Positions 21,714 through 31,173 of a stretch of DNA of 64,000 bases are shown here, in pieces (position 1 is the stretch's first letter; each line of letters starts with the position of its first letter). Origin of the DNA: Bedellia somnulentella (lineage: Eukaryota; Arthropoda; Insecta; Lepidoptera; Bedelliidae); contig OY755171.1 in NCBI GenBank assembly GCA_963576735.1, forward strand, positions 5,456,001 to 5,520,000, written 5' to 3'. The position numbers and the translations under genes are program-made. Under the pieces are notes generated by a model. It saw only the letters and a program-made list of their open reading frames with translations. It was not told where the DNA came from and did not search any database.

Positions 21714-22116
21714 TGATGGTTAGCAGGCTGTTTGTGCGCCTGCTGCTCGATCACGTACTCGATCAGCCTCGTGGTGGCGTCTCAAGTCGAAGGTGGTGGA
21801 GTTGTAGTAGAAATAATACGGCAACTTGCTGTTACTTAGATTTACTGTTAGATGTACTATTTATAATTATATATAATATATTTTAAGTTATATGGACTCT
21901 ATACAGTATGAATTATGAATAAAATGACTCTGAACAATCTAATCGTCTTCTTGTCTTGAATTTCTTGAAAATGTAAAAGAAAGATGCAGCCGGCATCTGG
22001 GTTTTATACACGAAGCTGTTTGTCTCCTTTCTGATGGCGCTTGACGTGACTGACGCGCCTCTGGATTGTTTATGTTTTGAGCCCGTTAAAGCACTTGGAT
22101 CCAAGTGGCTTTAACA
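21714..22116 (-). repeat. BEL-2 5' LTR
   Basis: 403 bp with TG...CA ends, the same length as the 3' LTR and identical by eye. The target duplication AATGC follows at 22117-22121. Confidence 0.95.
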
Positions 22117-22236
22117 AATGCTAATACTCAGAATATAAAACACTCAAAAGATTAACATCACTTTGGCTTTTTATTTGTATTTATAAAATTTTAAATCATA
22201 TTAATAAATAAAAAAAAAATAATGGAAAAAAAAATT

Positions 22237-22345
22237 CGACACAGGCGGGAATCAAACCCGTGACCTCGGGTATACGCCCCGACGTCGCGACGTCGAATAT
22301 TATTTATTAGTAATAATCCCCACATGAGGTTTTCATGAACAAAAA
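22237..22345 (-). repeat. tRNA-like repeat fragment, decayed
   Basis: On the minus strand it carries GGGGCGTATACCCGAGGTCACGGG and the TTGATTCC T-arm-like region, then CTGTGTCG. These match the tRNA-like units at 30.2-30.9 kb. The following GTAATAATCCCCACATGAGG segment is also shared with that array, but in the opposite relative orientation. The B-box is altered (TTTGATTCC). Confidence 0.55.
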
Positions 22346-22667
22346 GATTTAAATTATATGTTTATGTACTGTTGATGTCTCTTATAAAATAAATAAACTC
22401 ACAAATTAAATACAACACATCTCCCTTAGTACATGCCTGTTGCCATACAAGTCTATTAATCGGATACAAGTGATGGAAATGACATACTGTACGGTAACAC
22501 TCTGAATACCATCACTCATTAGACTACTGATTGACAGAGGGAGAAAATACCTCGATTGCTTTTTGATTAGTTTGATGGCATGCCATTGATTAGAATTTTG
22601 GTAAAGTAATCAAATAACGTGCTAATAATAGAAGGAATGTTACTTAATTATCTTTAAATTACTATAG

Positions 22668-22800
22668 CCCGATTTCTGAATTGAGTATCCAGTTGAGAAC
22701 AAATTAAGTATCGTTCTGTCGCATTGAAATCTTAACAACATAATGAGACGAAACGATACTTAAGTCGTTCTCAGCTTGAATACTCAATTCAGAAATCGGG
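22668..22800. mobile_element. MITE with ~50-bp inverted termini
   Basis: A near-palindromic 133-bp element. CCCGATTTCTGAATTGAGTA at the left matches the reverse complement of the right end, and the match continues past GAGAACNNNTTAAGTATCGTT. Flanking bases are TA-rich, so a TA target is possible. It encodes no protein. Confidence 0.7.
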
Positions 22801-22902
22801 TAATAATAAGTGTTTGTAATTGTAATAATCGTAAGTGTTTGATAATGAAATATTGTTATATCCTCTATTAAAGAGTCTTCATTTGTAATTATTTATTTTT
22901 AA

Positions 22903-23099
22903 AAAGGGATAGCAAGAGCTTTAGAGTTAACACCTCCTCAGCCACATTTGGAAGTTGATGGTAGGAATTAAGTATTGTTGGTGATGGGTCTCCAACCGCA
23001 TCGCCCGTAAACTATTTAAAAGCCTTATAAACTTAGTCGCCTCTAACGACACACATAGGTAGAAAGAAGTATTGATATTCTAAGCCGGCACTACACGTC
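22903..23099 (-). mobile_element. SINE family A (degenerate, tail lost)
   Basis: It retains GGGATAGCAAGAGCT, the TTGGTGATGGGTCTCCAACC segment and CTAAGCCGGCACTACACG. The (TATG)n tail is absent and several small deletions are present. Confidence 0.65.
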
Positions 23100-23407
23100 A
23101 AAGTTGTTTAGTCTATTTAGCCTTTATAAACTTTTGATCCATTTAATTTTATTTGAATTCGGGTTCCATATCTATTAAATAATATCTAACTAATAATTTG
23201 GTATAAACGTAAAAAATATATTGCACTTATTAGTCATACGTACTGTTCATTTTCGTTAACGGCAAGGGAAAAACTTGTAAACATATAATGGAAACCACAT
23301 GACTGAGTTATATTTAGGCTCTTATATTATATTTATGAAGATTTTATTATAATTACGAAATAAAGAGTCATTATAACAAATATGTTTAAAGTGTACAAGA
23401 AGTACAA
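23100..23407. other. Intergenic, nothing recognised
   Basis: AT-rich spacer between two SINE family A copies. No open frame of note. Confidence 0.4.
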
Positions 23408-23552
23408 GGGTTGGAGATCCATCACCAAAAACCTTTATTTTACCGCCTTTTCCCCACTCTACTTCCAAAAGTGGCTGAGGAATTTATAATTCCTTGGCTT
23501 TGACTACCCCTTCTAGGGAATTATAACCGTGAGTATATGTATGTATGTACAA
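23408..23552 (+). mobile_element. SINE family A (5' truncated)
   Basis: It starts in GGTTGGAGATCCATCACC and continues through GGCTGAGGAATT, the CTACCCCTTCTAGGGA hairpin, ACCGTGAG and the TATGTATGTA tail. Confidence 0.7.
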
Positions 23553-24189
23553 GGACAAAATATAAACCTATAGTTCCCTTAATGTATACAAACAATTAAA
23601 ATTAATGTATTAATGTTATTAAAATAAATATACACGACAAGTTACAAAATGATTTTTAAGTGAGACTTCGTGTTTTTGTTTTTAATATTGCTTATATACA
23701 AGAACAACTTTTAAGGCTTCTCAAAAAAGAACATAGGGAGATTATATAATTAGAATATAATATAGAAAATACGATGCGTTCAGCTTGATAACACAAAATC
23801 ATATTGTAATATAGAAAAAAACCTCAAGGGGTCTCCAGCCATTGGTCCGTATTATTATTTCAAAATGGAACGAACGTATAATTGAGTTCATGATAGTTAA
23901 TTACAAAATAAATCCCTAGTGCTTTTGATGAAATGAAAGTTGAAACATTATCGACATTAATTTTTGGAACTGAATGTTGAGATGATTCATGTAGATTATT
24001 AAAAACGTTTAATGAAAACAGTGAGCTCTAGCCATAGATCTACTAATAAAAAACCGTAGATAAGTCATGCGCGCTCATAAATGGCACTTAAAAGACAGGC
24101 TAAATGGCTCATCTGACTTCAGTCGCGCACTAGCTGCCGTCGCAATCGTCCACCTGTTTTGGCGTGTTCGTTTATCAAAATAATCGAGA
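23553..24189. other. Intergenic; possible promoter of the downstream exon
   Basis: Mostly AT-rich and unrecognised. The last ~130 bases become more GC-rich (GCGCGCTCATAAATGGC, CAGTCGCGCACTAGCTGCCGTCGC). That would fit a promoter and 5' UTR of the THAP-like exon that follows. Confidence 0.3.
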
Positions 24190-24265
24190 ATGCCGTCGTG
24201 TGTGATGAGATTTTGCACAAACTATAGTAGAAAAACTACTAAAATGATGAGATTACTTATCATTC
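24190..24265 (+). pseudogene. THAP-type zinc finger first exon (candidate)
   Basis: ATG at 24190 opens MPSCVMRFCTNYSRK..., which has the start of a THAP domain: MPxC, then C four residues later, then basic residues. THAP domains are C2CH DNA-binding fingers found in P-element transposases and host regulators. The frame runs into ATTC|GTAAGT at 24265/24266, a consensus splice donor. The remaining THAP residues (the second C, H, and the AVPTIF-type end) would have to lie in a later exon. I did not find one in the following 200 bases, where LINE debris starts. It is either a real first exon of a gene to the right or a captured transposon fragment. Confidence 0.4.
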
Positions 24266-24439
24266 GTAAGTATTATAAATTTACAACGTTATAATTATAA
24301 TTTATAATAAATCGTGCGTATAGGTCTTAATAATTCTTTGTCAAACGGTCGTCTTAGTGTCATATTTCACGACGGTACAGAGAAAATATATTTATCTCTT
24401 TTTAGCGCTTGCTTTAAGATGTGCTATCTCGCTTATATT

Positions 24440-25440
24440 TCAAATGTATTTCTTGGTGTGTTGTTTGGATATATTTCGAGTGGTGTGCGTTCATCTGCCG
24501 CAATCGGTGCCACTCGTAAGCGCCGATTTCCTCGTAAATGATTTTTCTGCATTTGTGCTGGAACCGACACGCCACAGAAATCCAACCGCCTCAAGTTGGT
24601 CGCGAGGCTGGTTTGAATTAACGTCTTCGCGGACAAAACAATTGGGATTATTTCTGTCAAAGTCACAACCCACATGTCGGTGATCTCGTGAGCCAGATCG
24701 AGACCCTTGTCATGAGGGATAGTGACATCCACTAGAAAAACCCTCGACTGCGACCGATCCCATACCACGATATCAGGCTTATTCACGAGAATAGTCCTGT
24801 CCGTGATAACGGATCGGTCCCAATAGATTTTGGCAAATGGTTGTAATTCGGCAGCCTCTGTTGCAAGAGTCCGTATTTCAGAGCGAGCTCCTGATGTAGG
24901 ATTTTGGCTGCTTGGTTGTGTCTGTGCAAGTACTCAGTGTTAGCAAGAGCCGAACGACCGGAAATAACATGCCTAAGTGACTCTCCGGGACGGCAACATG
25001 CTCGGCAAACGTCTGTGGTATTATCAAAGGACGGCCTTTAGGATGTATTTGCGATGGTTCTGCGACTTGATAACCTGGTCTTGTATTGCACAGAAAAAAC
25101 CTTCGGATTCCTCAAAAAGGTCCCCGAAACGCAACCAATGCAGGGATGCTTTACGGTCCACGAAAGGTTCGTTAAGTACCTCGAAGTACCTTGTAAAACT
25201 TTCCGTGCAGCTCCTTCTCTTTCCATACGGACTCCCGATCTAGTACTAAGTACTTCCGGGGTTCGCCAATCCTGTGAAGCCAACGATAAGGGGGTCAAAT
25301 CTTATCACTAGCGACCACCTCTCCTCGAATACTATCATCCGTCATCGTCAAAAATAGTTTCTGAGTTTGCATACTTCGCGGTTGTGCAACTGTTGTGTGC
25401 CATTCCAACAATGGGCGGTGGGGTCGTCACATCCCTACGC
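24440..25440 (-). pseudogene. LINE C-terminus with zinc knuckle and restriction-like endonuclease
   Basis: A broken 3' coding end of a non-LTR retrotransposon that uses a PD-(D/E)XK endonuclease (R2/R4-like group). Reading on -: ELHGKFYK and DRKASLHWLRFGDLF-like text near 25.2 kb, then CRACCRPGESLRH (zinc knuckle; the last cysteine is arginine in ISGRSAL), then HRHNQAAKILHQELALKYG. A frameshift near 24.87 kb leads to ILVNKPDIVVWDR and FLVDVTIPHDK. The PD, 14 residues, D spacing fits the endonuclease active site. A stretch expected after HDK is deleted, and stops occur upstream near 25.35 kb. It is not functional. Confidence 0.65.
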
Positions 25441-25449
25441 CATATTCTT

Positions 25450-25791
25450 ATTATTAATCTTTATTAACATAAATGGTTACATTTAATTATTGCAAAGCCC
25501 TGCAAAACTGTTTTACAGTTTGTCTGCAGGTAGAGTCTCTTTAATTATTTTTTTATTTAGGAACATTTATGGTAGTGAGTTAAGAAAATATTTTTTTTAA
25601 TTTGTTTTTAAATTTTTGTCTATTAGGCTCGAGGCGGATGTCCTCGGGCAGACTCTTGATCAAGTATGGTAACCGCTTTTTAAGCGTCCTGTCCCCGTAG
25701 TAATTATTTACTCTGAGTACCTCCAGCCTGCCCGCCGACACCGAACTCGTGCCATAGCTATGACTCAGCTTCGTGAGATTCTGTTCCTACA
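25450..25791 (-). pseudogene. C-terminal fragment and 3' UTR of a second LINE
   Basis: On - the frame ending at TAA 25580-25582 reads SYGTSSVSAGRLEVLRVNNY and ...KKRLPYLIKSLPEDIRLEP..., typical of the C-terminal tail of CR1/Jockey-type LINE proteins. About 70 codons remain; the rest is cut off exactly where the Helitron at 25792 begins. The sequence from 25579 down is its 3' UTR. Confidence 0.6.
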
Positions 25792-26406
25792 TCCATATAA
25801 ATATTATAAATCGGAAAGTGAGTTTGTTTGTTTGTTTGTTCTGCTTTCAGGCCATAACAACTGAACTGATTGCCTTGAAATTTTGCAGAAGTATAGTTCG
25901 AAGCCTTATTAAATAATAAAGTACTTTATATTTCAGAAACGTAATTTGACATCACCGACGAGTAACGACCCCGTGGCGTAGCGGTATAACTAACTACTAT
26001 GGATAATTAATTAGAACTATTTTATTCAATTTTGTATCTAGACATATAAAACTTGGGGAGATTGAATTTATGAAATTCATCTATTTATCATTCATGAGTC
26101 AATAAATTCCATTCCAAAAAATAAATTCCATAAAAAGGTAGCCATAGCTTCAGAGATAGTAACTTTTTATCCATTTTTGGATATCGATTGGGGAAAAGGT
26201 AGTTAAAAAGAGGTTGTTAGTGATGATCACCAACTGCATCGCCCAGAAATCACTTTAAAAGCCTCAATGTTCTTTATGTCCTTTATAACGCCTGCGGGGA
26301 TATAAATATAAAAAAATAGAAGTTGAGATAGTGTTTTGGTATTTTGAATGTAAACCGGATGCAAAAAAATAATTTCACGCGGACGAAGTCGTGGGCTAAA
26401 AGCTGG
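25792..26406 (+). mobile_element. Helitron relic with nested SINE
   Basis: It starts TCCATATAAATATTATAAATCGG after A, with the GTTTGTTTGTTTG motif common in moth Helitrons. It ends TTCACGCGGACGAAGTCG-TGGGCT...CTGG, a decayed hairpin plus CTRR end. A family A SINE sits at 26133-26290. It encodes no Rep/helicase. Confidence 0.6.
26133..26290 (-). mobile_element. SINE family A (degenerate) inside Helitron
   Basis: Recognisable are GGTAGCCATAGCTTC, GATTGGGGAAAAGG, GTTGTTAGTGATGATCACC and GCATCGCCCAGAAATCAC. The tail and distal end are lost. Confidence 0.55.
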
Positions 26407-27290
26407 CGTATAATATATTACGAGTATGTTTAGAATATAGTTTTACTAGTCTGTGCTACGGGTAAAAATTTAAATTTAATAAGCACATTTTCCATTCAAA
26501 TTTACACTACACCTTTTGATGGAATAACTTAACATATACCTTATTTCATAGGAGCGATATTTTTTCCGGGATGAAAACTATTCTATGTTTAAAATAATAG
26601 AGTGTAATTTCCAAAATAAGTACGGAGTTTCTAACACAGTTTAGTACTAGCTACAATTAGTCCGGCTAGAATAACCATTTTAGGCGACATACATTTTTAG
26701 TCAGATAAATATGTGTATCAAAACGTAAAAATCACCAATTCAAATAATTCATGGTGTCACATACAAGATAATAAAAACTTTTTAATAGCTATTAAGGTGC
26801 AAAAGCAGTCTCTTCAAAATAAATAAAGCTAAAGTCTCATTTAAAGATGTTAAAAGAAGAAGCGAATATCCAGCCCAATTGAAAGGCATCCAAGTATCAA
26901 GATCTTTGAACGCAGACCACTCCACAACTGAACGAGCCAGTCTAACGCACCTTATGAGTAGCTCTTCATAAGATCAAAGGGAGTGGAGACTACCTACGCT
27001 TCTGGCTCAGATTATAATCACAAAGACATACTCGAGCTTTGCGCACAGATTTTGGAGACATACTTACTTAACGTATGGTGAGCCTGAAAAATTAAAGGTT
27101 TTTAGAGCTTTTTGTGATGTGACGAAGCTGTTTTTTGTTTCTTTTTGGAATAAAATTATATGTTCATTAAATAGAACCAATAATTAAGCATACAAAATGA
27201 GAGAGGCATTAACACCGCACCGTAAATATTAGGTGTAGCAGAGGTTATTTTTTCTTCACCCTTATTTAATTGGACAGTACATATTGATTT
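26407..27290. other. Intergenic; possible Helitron debris
   Basis: The GGAGCGATATTTTTTCCGGG and TTCTATGTT text near 26551-26590 resembles interior Helitron sequence. The remainder (26800-27120) is moderately GC-balanced with no open frame or recognised family. Confidence 0.3.
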
Positions 27291-27666
27291 ATAACAACCG
27301 TGATAGCCCAGTGGGTAGAACACTCGGTTATCGTGCAAAGGACTAGTGTTCAAATCCTGGGACGGGCCTACACCAATTTGTCTTTTCTAAAAAGACATAT
27401 GTGTGGTTAATTTATCATGGTTGTTAACGGTGAGGGAAAACATCGTGAGGAAACCCACATGGCTGAGTTGTACTTAGTCATGTGACAGTGTATTCGTACA
27501 AAACGGCGATAGGCCTGCCCCCTATCACGTGAGTACACTGTCCATGCAAAACGTGGGTACTCTGAACGCCAGGTGACAAAGTCACGTGATGTTCAGAAGT
27601 ATTAGTACCTCTGCCAACCCCTTCGGGGATATTCGGCGTGAACGTTTATGTTATGTTATGTTATAT
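27291..27666 (+). mobile_element. tRNA-headed SINE, family B (full length)
   Basis: The head CCGTGATAGCCCAGTGGGTAG fits an A box, and GTGTTCAAATCCTGG fits a B box 50 bases later. The family would therefore be a tRNA-derived SINE transcribed by RNA polymerase III. The body contains GTGAGGAAACCCACATGGC and two copies of the CACGTGA motif. The 3' end is CCAACCCCTTCGGGGATATT (a CCCC-TTC-GGGG hairpin), GGCGTGA, then TTATGTTATGTTATG repeats. It encodes no protein. Confidence 0.8.
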
Positions 27667-29290
27667 TGGTATGTCATAGAAGAAAAACTGAAACTTTGGT
27701 AGAAAATATGTATTATATTTTGAATTTTATTAGTAAAAATCTAGGAACTGAAAAACTTGACAAGGAAAAAGTATTTTTATTTGCCGAGATTAATTTTTAC
27801 ACAAAGCATATATATATTCAACATACCATACAGCTCGTCAATATGCCTACGCCTAAAGTGACAGCCAGTTAATAATGCGTGAAAAAAACCCGAAGAAAAC
27901 AGATTTGTATTGCCCGACCTTTATTTCGAGTGACAGAATAAATAATGGCGACATTGACGCATGGTGTGCGAATTTCTAACCCCAATGGAATACGATTGAC
28001 TTCAGATGTGCCTATGTTTAGCGGTTTGGAATTAGTACGATAAGATGGATTGCGTGGTGTCAAAACTTCTGTATGTCAGTCTTAAACAGAATAGAATGTG
28101 GCTATAAAAAATAAGCTCTTTTTAAACCTAATGTTCTAAGAAATGTATTTCGCCCCTGTCTTCCAACTTGATACGATTGTCAAAATCTCAACGTTTTCTA
28201 GGAAAGAAAAATGTAAGGTTTATTATTTATTTTAATTTGTTTGCAAGATTAACAACAAAACATAACTTATAAAATACATTATAAATTTTCGTTTACCAAT
28301 CATAAATCTTCACCAATACTCATCCCATACAAACCCTTATATTTCCATATAAAATAGTAGAAAAAATATGTAATGATATTTTAAGCACAGAGGTTGGATG
28401 AAAATAAAGATGTGAAAGAGAAATCGATTTTTGGTTGAAAATTGCACTGTCTATAGTCACACCCAATTTCGTAGAAGTTAAGCTGTGTTTTTTGTAAAAA
28501 GGTGATTATATGATTTTTATATTTAAATGGCATTAAGTTCTTTCAATCAATATAATTTCATATGAGATTAATGGAAACAAAAATAAATTGGATAGTGTTT
28601 TGAACGGGGCTATAACTTGTATAAAACCCTTCGCTTGTGGAAGTACCGTTAGAGCGCACACTACAGCGGACTCACTCGCACATAGGCGCGTCTCACTCAT
28701 ATGCCTACATCGCGGTATGTAAATGTTTTTCAAGCTAAGCATAAATACAAATTATAAGTTGATATACAGCAGGATGTACTGGCTAGTATATCTTGTTCCC
28801 ACACATTAAAATTTTATTAGAAATATAATTTGCAGGCCTAAGGATATTTAACTACGACAAATAAAAGCATAAATGTTTAAACATTTTATGGACATAACTC
28901 AATTTCGCTCAAATCTTTATTCGTATATTTTTAAACTTCATTATTTCAGCAAATAGGAAACCCATAGAAAATTTGCCTAAGTGCAATCCGGCCGCACCTG
29001 AACCTATTTGTTAAAGTAAATTATTGTTAGGTAAATGTTATATTACTTTAAAAATAAGTACCACAAATTTTTACACATGAAATAAATGAAGCTAAATAAA
29101 GATGCTAAATTCTATGTCATATTCGTGTGACAAACTCAATATGAGACGGAAAAAAAGCGACTAAGGTTGCTCCCGTTTAGAACTGCTTGCAGGTGTATTT
29201 TGGATCACTTGTAATGATAATAAAATTAACTAGATTTTGCACTTATAAATTGATAGAAGAAGGTTCAACTTTTTCAGCTATGTGCGATCG
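27667..29290. other. Long AT-rich stretch, nothing recognised
   Basis: A GC-rich patch at 28646-28720 (GCGCACACTACAGCGGACTC, GCGCGTCTCACTCAT) may be part of an unnamed repeat. No coding frame has motifs or splice signals worth calling. Confidence 0.35.
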
Positions 29291-29400
29291 TAGCTAATAC
29301 ATTAGAAAAACTCGGAGGGTGTGCAAAGATCGAACAAGGTATCAATTGATCGTCTCTGACAAGCCTAATGGAAAAATATATATATGTGAATAGATCGTTG
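29291..29400 (+). mobile_element. LINE family X 3' end, degenerate
   Basis: A weak match to the CGTAGCTAATA, GATCGAACAAGGTATCAATT, GATCGTCTCTGAC and CCTAATGG series of family X ends, followed by a TATATATGTG tail. Confidence 0.4.
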
Positions 29401-29457
29401 TATTGTATGTATGCCATGTGCTAGGAAAACTTTAAATATTAATTTCTCATCTCTCTA

Positions 29458-29680
29458 CCAGCCGGGGTAGCATGAGGCGTGTGAGAGCCTCTGAGATAGG
29501 GCTATGTCACCGTTCAAGGGCGAATTGGCCGCCATATTTGACCGTTTCTCGCACGCCCGAGCATGAGGCATCTGAGATGTGAGAGCGCTAGTGACTCGCC
29601 TTTGACATCGCAACGCCGAGTCACATGTGCGAGCATGAGCGGCGTGACAGCGACATAAACTGAGATGTTTGTCATTTTAT
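29458..29680 (+). repeat. Left inverted terminus of a ~10.8-kb compound element
   Basis: It begins CCAGCCGGGGTAGCATGAG directly after TA. Inside are several related subterminal words (TCTGAGATGTGAGAGC, CTCTGAGATAGGGC, GCGAGCATGAGCG). The same words appear in reverse at 40120-40287. Such ends with TA on both sides suggest a Tc1/mariner-superfamily or related DNA element. Confidence 0.55.
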
Positions 29681-30104
29681 ATCAAATTTATGTCGATGTC
29701 AAAATTGAGCGCGAGACCCAGTGAGAAAGATTACTTATCAAAATATGAGTGCTGTTTTGCAGATTTTTTAACTGTTTTGTGTAGTTCTTAGTGTAAAAGT
29801 GTGATAGCAAAGCGACTACATCACTTAGATTTGTTTTGAATGGAAAAAAAAACGAAAAATAGATATGATACTCATCCGGGTGAAAGTTTGCCGCAAACAA
29901 GTCCTATGAAACATATTTGTATGTCATGACGATTTCCGAGGACCTCTATGATAGCTTGTGACCTATGAAAAGCCTCAGGGAATAGTTTCACATAAGGATA
30001 CATACAGGATTTAATGATTCCACATGATATAAATTGAATTGTAAATTTTAACTAAATTAAATTAATCTACAACTAGTGCTTGTGTATTAAGTTTTAAATT
30101 CGTT
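29681..30104. other. Interior of the compound element, no clear gene
   Basis: Contains a short frame from ATG at 29840 (MEKKTKNRYDTHPG..., about 29 codons) with no recognised domain. It could be the start of a lost transposase, but nothing downstream supports that. Confidence 0.3.
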
Positions 30105-30110
30105 TTTAAA

Positions 30111-30178
30111 ACAGCGCGAAATTTCTCTATCCTTTGTTTCTTTTTTACACGTTCAAGTAGTGTTTGCGTTTCCTACCC
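30111..30178 (-). repeat. Inverted arm of the tRNA-like array
   Basis: These 68 bases are the reverse complement of 30403-30470 (AGGTAGGAAACGCAAACACT...GAGAAATTTCGCGC). The next bases (GCTCTGCCAACT) are the reverse of the tRNA-like D arm. A piece of the repeat unit was therefore inverted at the left end of the array. Confidence 0.8.
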
Positions 30179-30479
30179 GCTGCTCTGCCAACTGGGCGTA
30201 TACCCGAAGGTCGCGGGTTCGAACCCCGCCAGTGTCGAAATTTTTCTTTCCTTTAATAACATCTTTTATTTATGAGTAATAATCCCCACATGAGGAATTC
30301 ATGTCAAAAAACATTAAATTATGTGATAGTTAGGCGTTTCCAACATTTGCATTCTATCTGAAAAGGTAGACAAGTTGCCGTCCGAATTAGTTAAAAATTC
30401 GGAGGTAGGAAACGCAAACACTACTTGAACGTGTAAAAAAGAAACAAAGGATAGAGAAATTTCGCGCTGGATGCCAACT

Positions 30480-30552
30480 GACACTGTAGCTCAGTTGGCA
30501 GAGCGACGGGGGCGTATACCCGAAGGTCGCGGGTTCGAACCCCGCCAGTGTC
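30480..30552 (+). tRNA. tRNA-like sequence, unit 2 (likely pseudo-tRNA or SINE head)
   Basis: A 73-base block with a perfect 7-bp acceptor stem (GACACTG / CAGTGTC), a D arm (GCTC AGTTGGCA GAGC) and a perfect T arm (GCGGG TTCGAAC CCCGC). The anticodon arm is abnormal: only 4 bp (CGGG/CCCG) around an 8-base loop GGCGTATA. The anticodon is therefore ambiguous and function is doubtful. The internal A and B boxes look intact, so polymerase III transcription is plausible. Confidence 0.5.
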
Positions 30553-30795
30553 GAAATTTTTCTGTCCTTTAATAACATTTTTTATTTATGAGTAATAATC
30601 CCCACATGAGGAATTCATGTCAAAAAACATTAAATTATGTGATAGTTAGGCGTTTCCAACATTTGCATTCTATCTGAAAAGGTAGACAAGTGGCCGTCCG
30701 AATTAGTTAAAAATTCGGAGGTAGGAAACGCAAACACTACTTGAACGTGTAAAAAAGAAACAAAGGAAAGAGAAATTTCGCGCTGGATGCCAACT

Positions 30796-30868
30796 GACAC
30801 TGTAGCTCAGTTGGCAGAGCGACGGGGGCGTATACCCGAAGGTCGCGGGTTCGAACCCCGCCAGTGTC
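30796..30868 (+). tRNA. tRNA-like sequence, unit 3 (likely pseudo-tRNA or SINE head)
   Basis: The same sequence as 30480-30552, displaced by 316 bases, with the same perfect acceptor and T stems and the same odd anticodon arm. A 5'-less copy is at 30194-30237, where the inverted arm has replaced the first half. Confidence 0.5.
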
Positions 30869-30953
30869 GAAATTTTTCTTTCCTTTAATAACATCTTTCA
30901 TTTATGAGTAATAATCCCCACATGAGGAATTCATGTCAAAAAACATTAAATTA

Positions 30954-31173
30954 CATTTTGTGGAGTTAACTTTATTTATTGAATAAACACTTTTAAACAA
31001 CTGCTCCACATCATAGTTTCTGTTCACAAACTCATCTGTACTTCACATTTTTATTCTATTAACATCACTTTTTCCTTATAGAAACACTACAGCTTGTTTA
31101 AAAGTAAAAGCTGCCTATGAATGGGCTTTATTTGCTAGTAAAACACATTTTGTGGAGTTAACTTTATTTATTG
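30954..31173 (+). repeat. 192-bp tandem duplication, split by a LINE
   Basis: CATTTTGTGGAGTTAACTTT occurs at 30954 and again at 31146. The TTGAATAAACAC...CAGCTTGTTT part of the second unit resumes at 33429-33550, after the LINE. Before that insertion the locus was thus a tandem dimer of a 192-bp unit. Confidence 0.75.

Larger units (their letters stand above)
14667..22116 (-). mobile_element. Complete BEL/Pao LTR retrotransposon (BEL-2)
   Basis: A 7,450-bp element on the minus strand with 403-bp LTRs at 14667-15069 (3') and 21714-22116 (5'). Both have TG...CA ends and match by eye throughout. The AATGC direct repeat (14662-14666, 22117-22121) is the target duplication. It has a tRNA-Lys-like primer site, a 1.3-kb leader and one gag-pol frame with all checked catalytic residues, so it is a plausible autonomous element. 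It belongs to a different lineage from BEL-1: the LTRs share no obvious sequence and the proteins are only family-level similar. Confidence 0.95.
30194..30950 (+). repeat. Tandem array, 316-bp units with tRNA-like head
   Basis: Two full periods and a partial third. The word GGGCGTATACC recurs at 30194, 30510 and 30826, exactly 316 bases apart. Each unit has a tRNA-like block, a T-rich stretch, AATAATCCCCACATGAGG, and a GTAGGAAACGCAAACACTAC segment. Units differ by only a few bases, so amplification was recent. The open frames on - reading STLAGFEPATFGYTP are translations of the repeat, not genes. Confidence 0.85.

Noticed and set aside
30480..30552. Functional tRNA gene
   Set aside because: The anticodon stem has only 4 bp and the loop 8 bases, and the block is part of a tandem repeat. 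It is reported as tRNA-like only.
30387..30894. Repeated 63-residue frames reading STLAGFEPATFGYTP on the minus strand
   Set aside because: They are translations of the tRNA-like repeat (T arm and anticodon region) and recur with the 316-bp period.
30194..30950. Possible CRISPR array
   Set aside because: Units are 316 bp and contiguous with no unique spacers, and the DNA is clearly eukaryotic.
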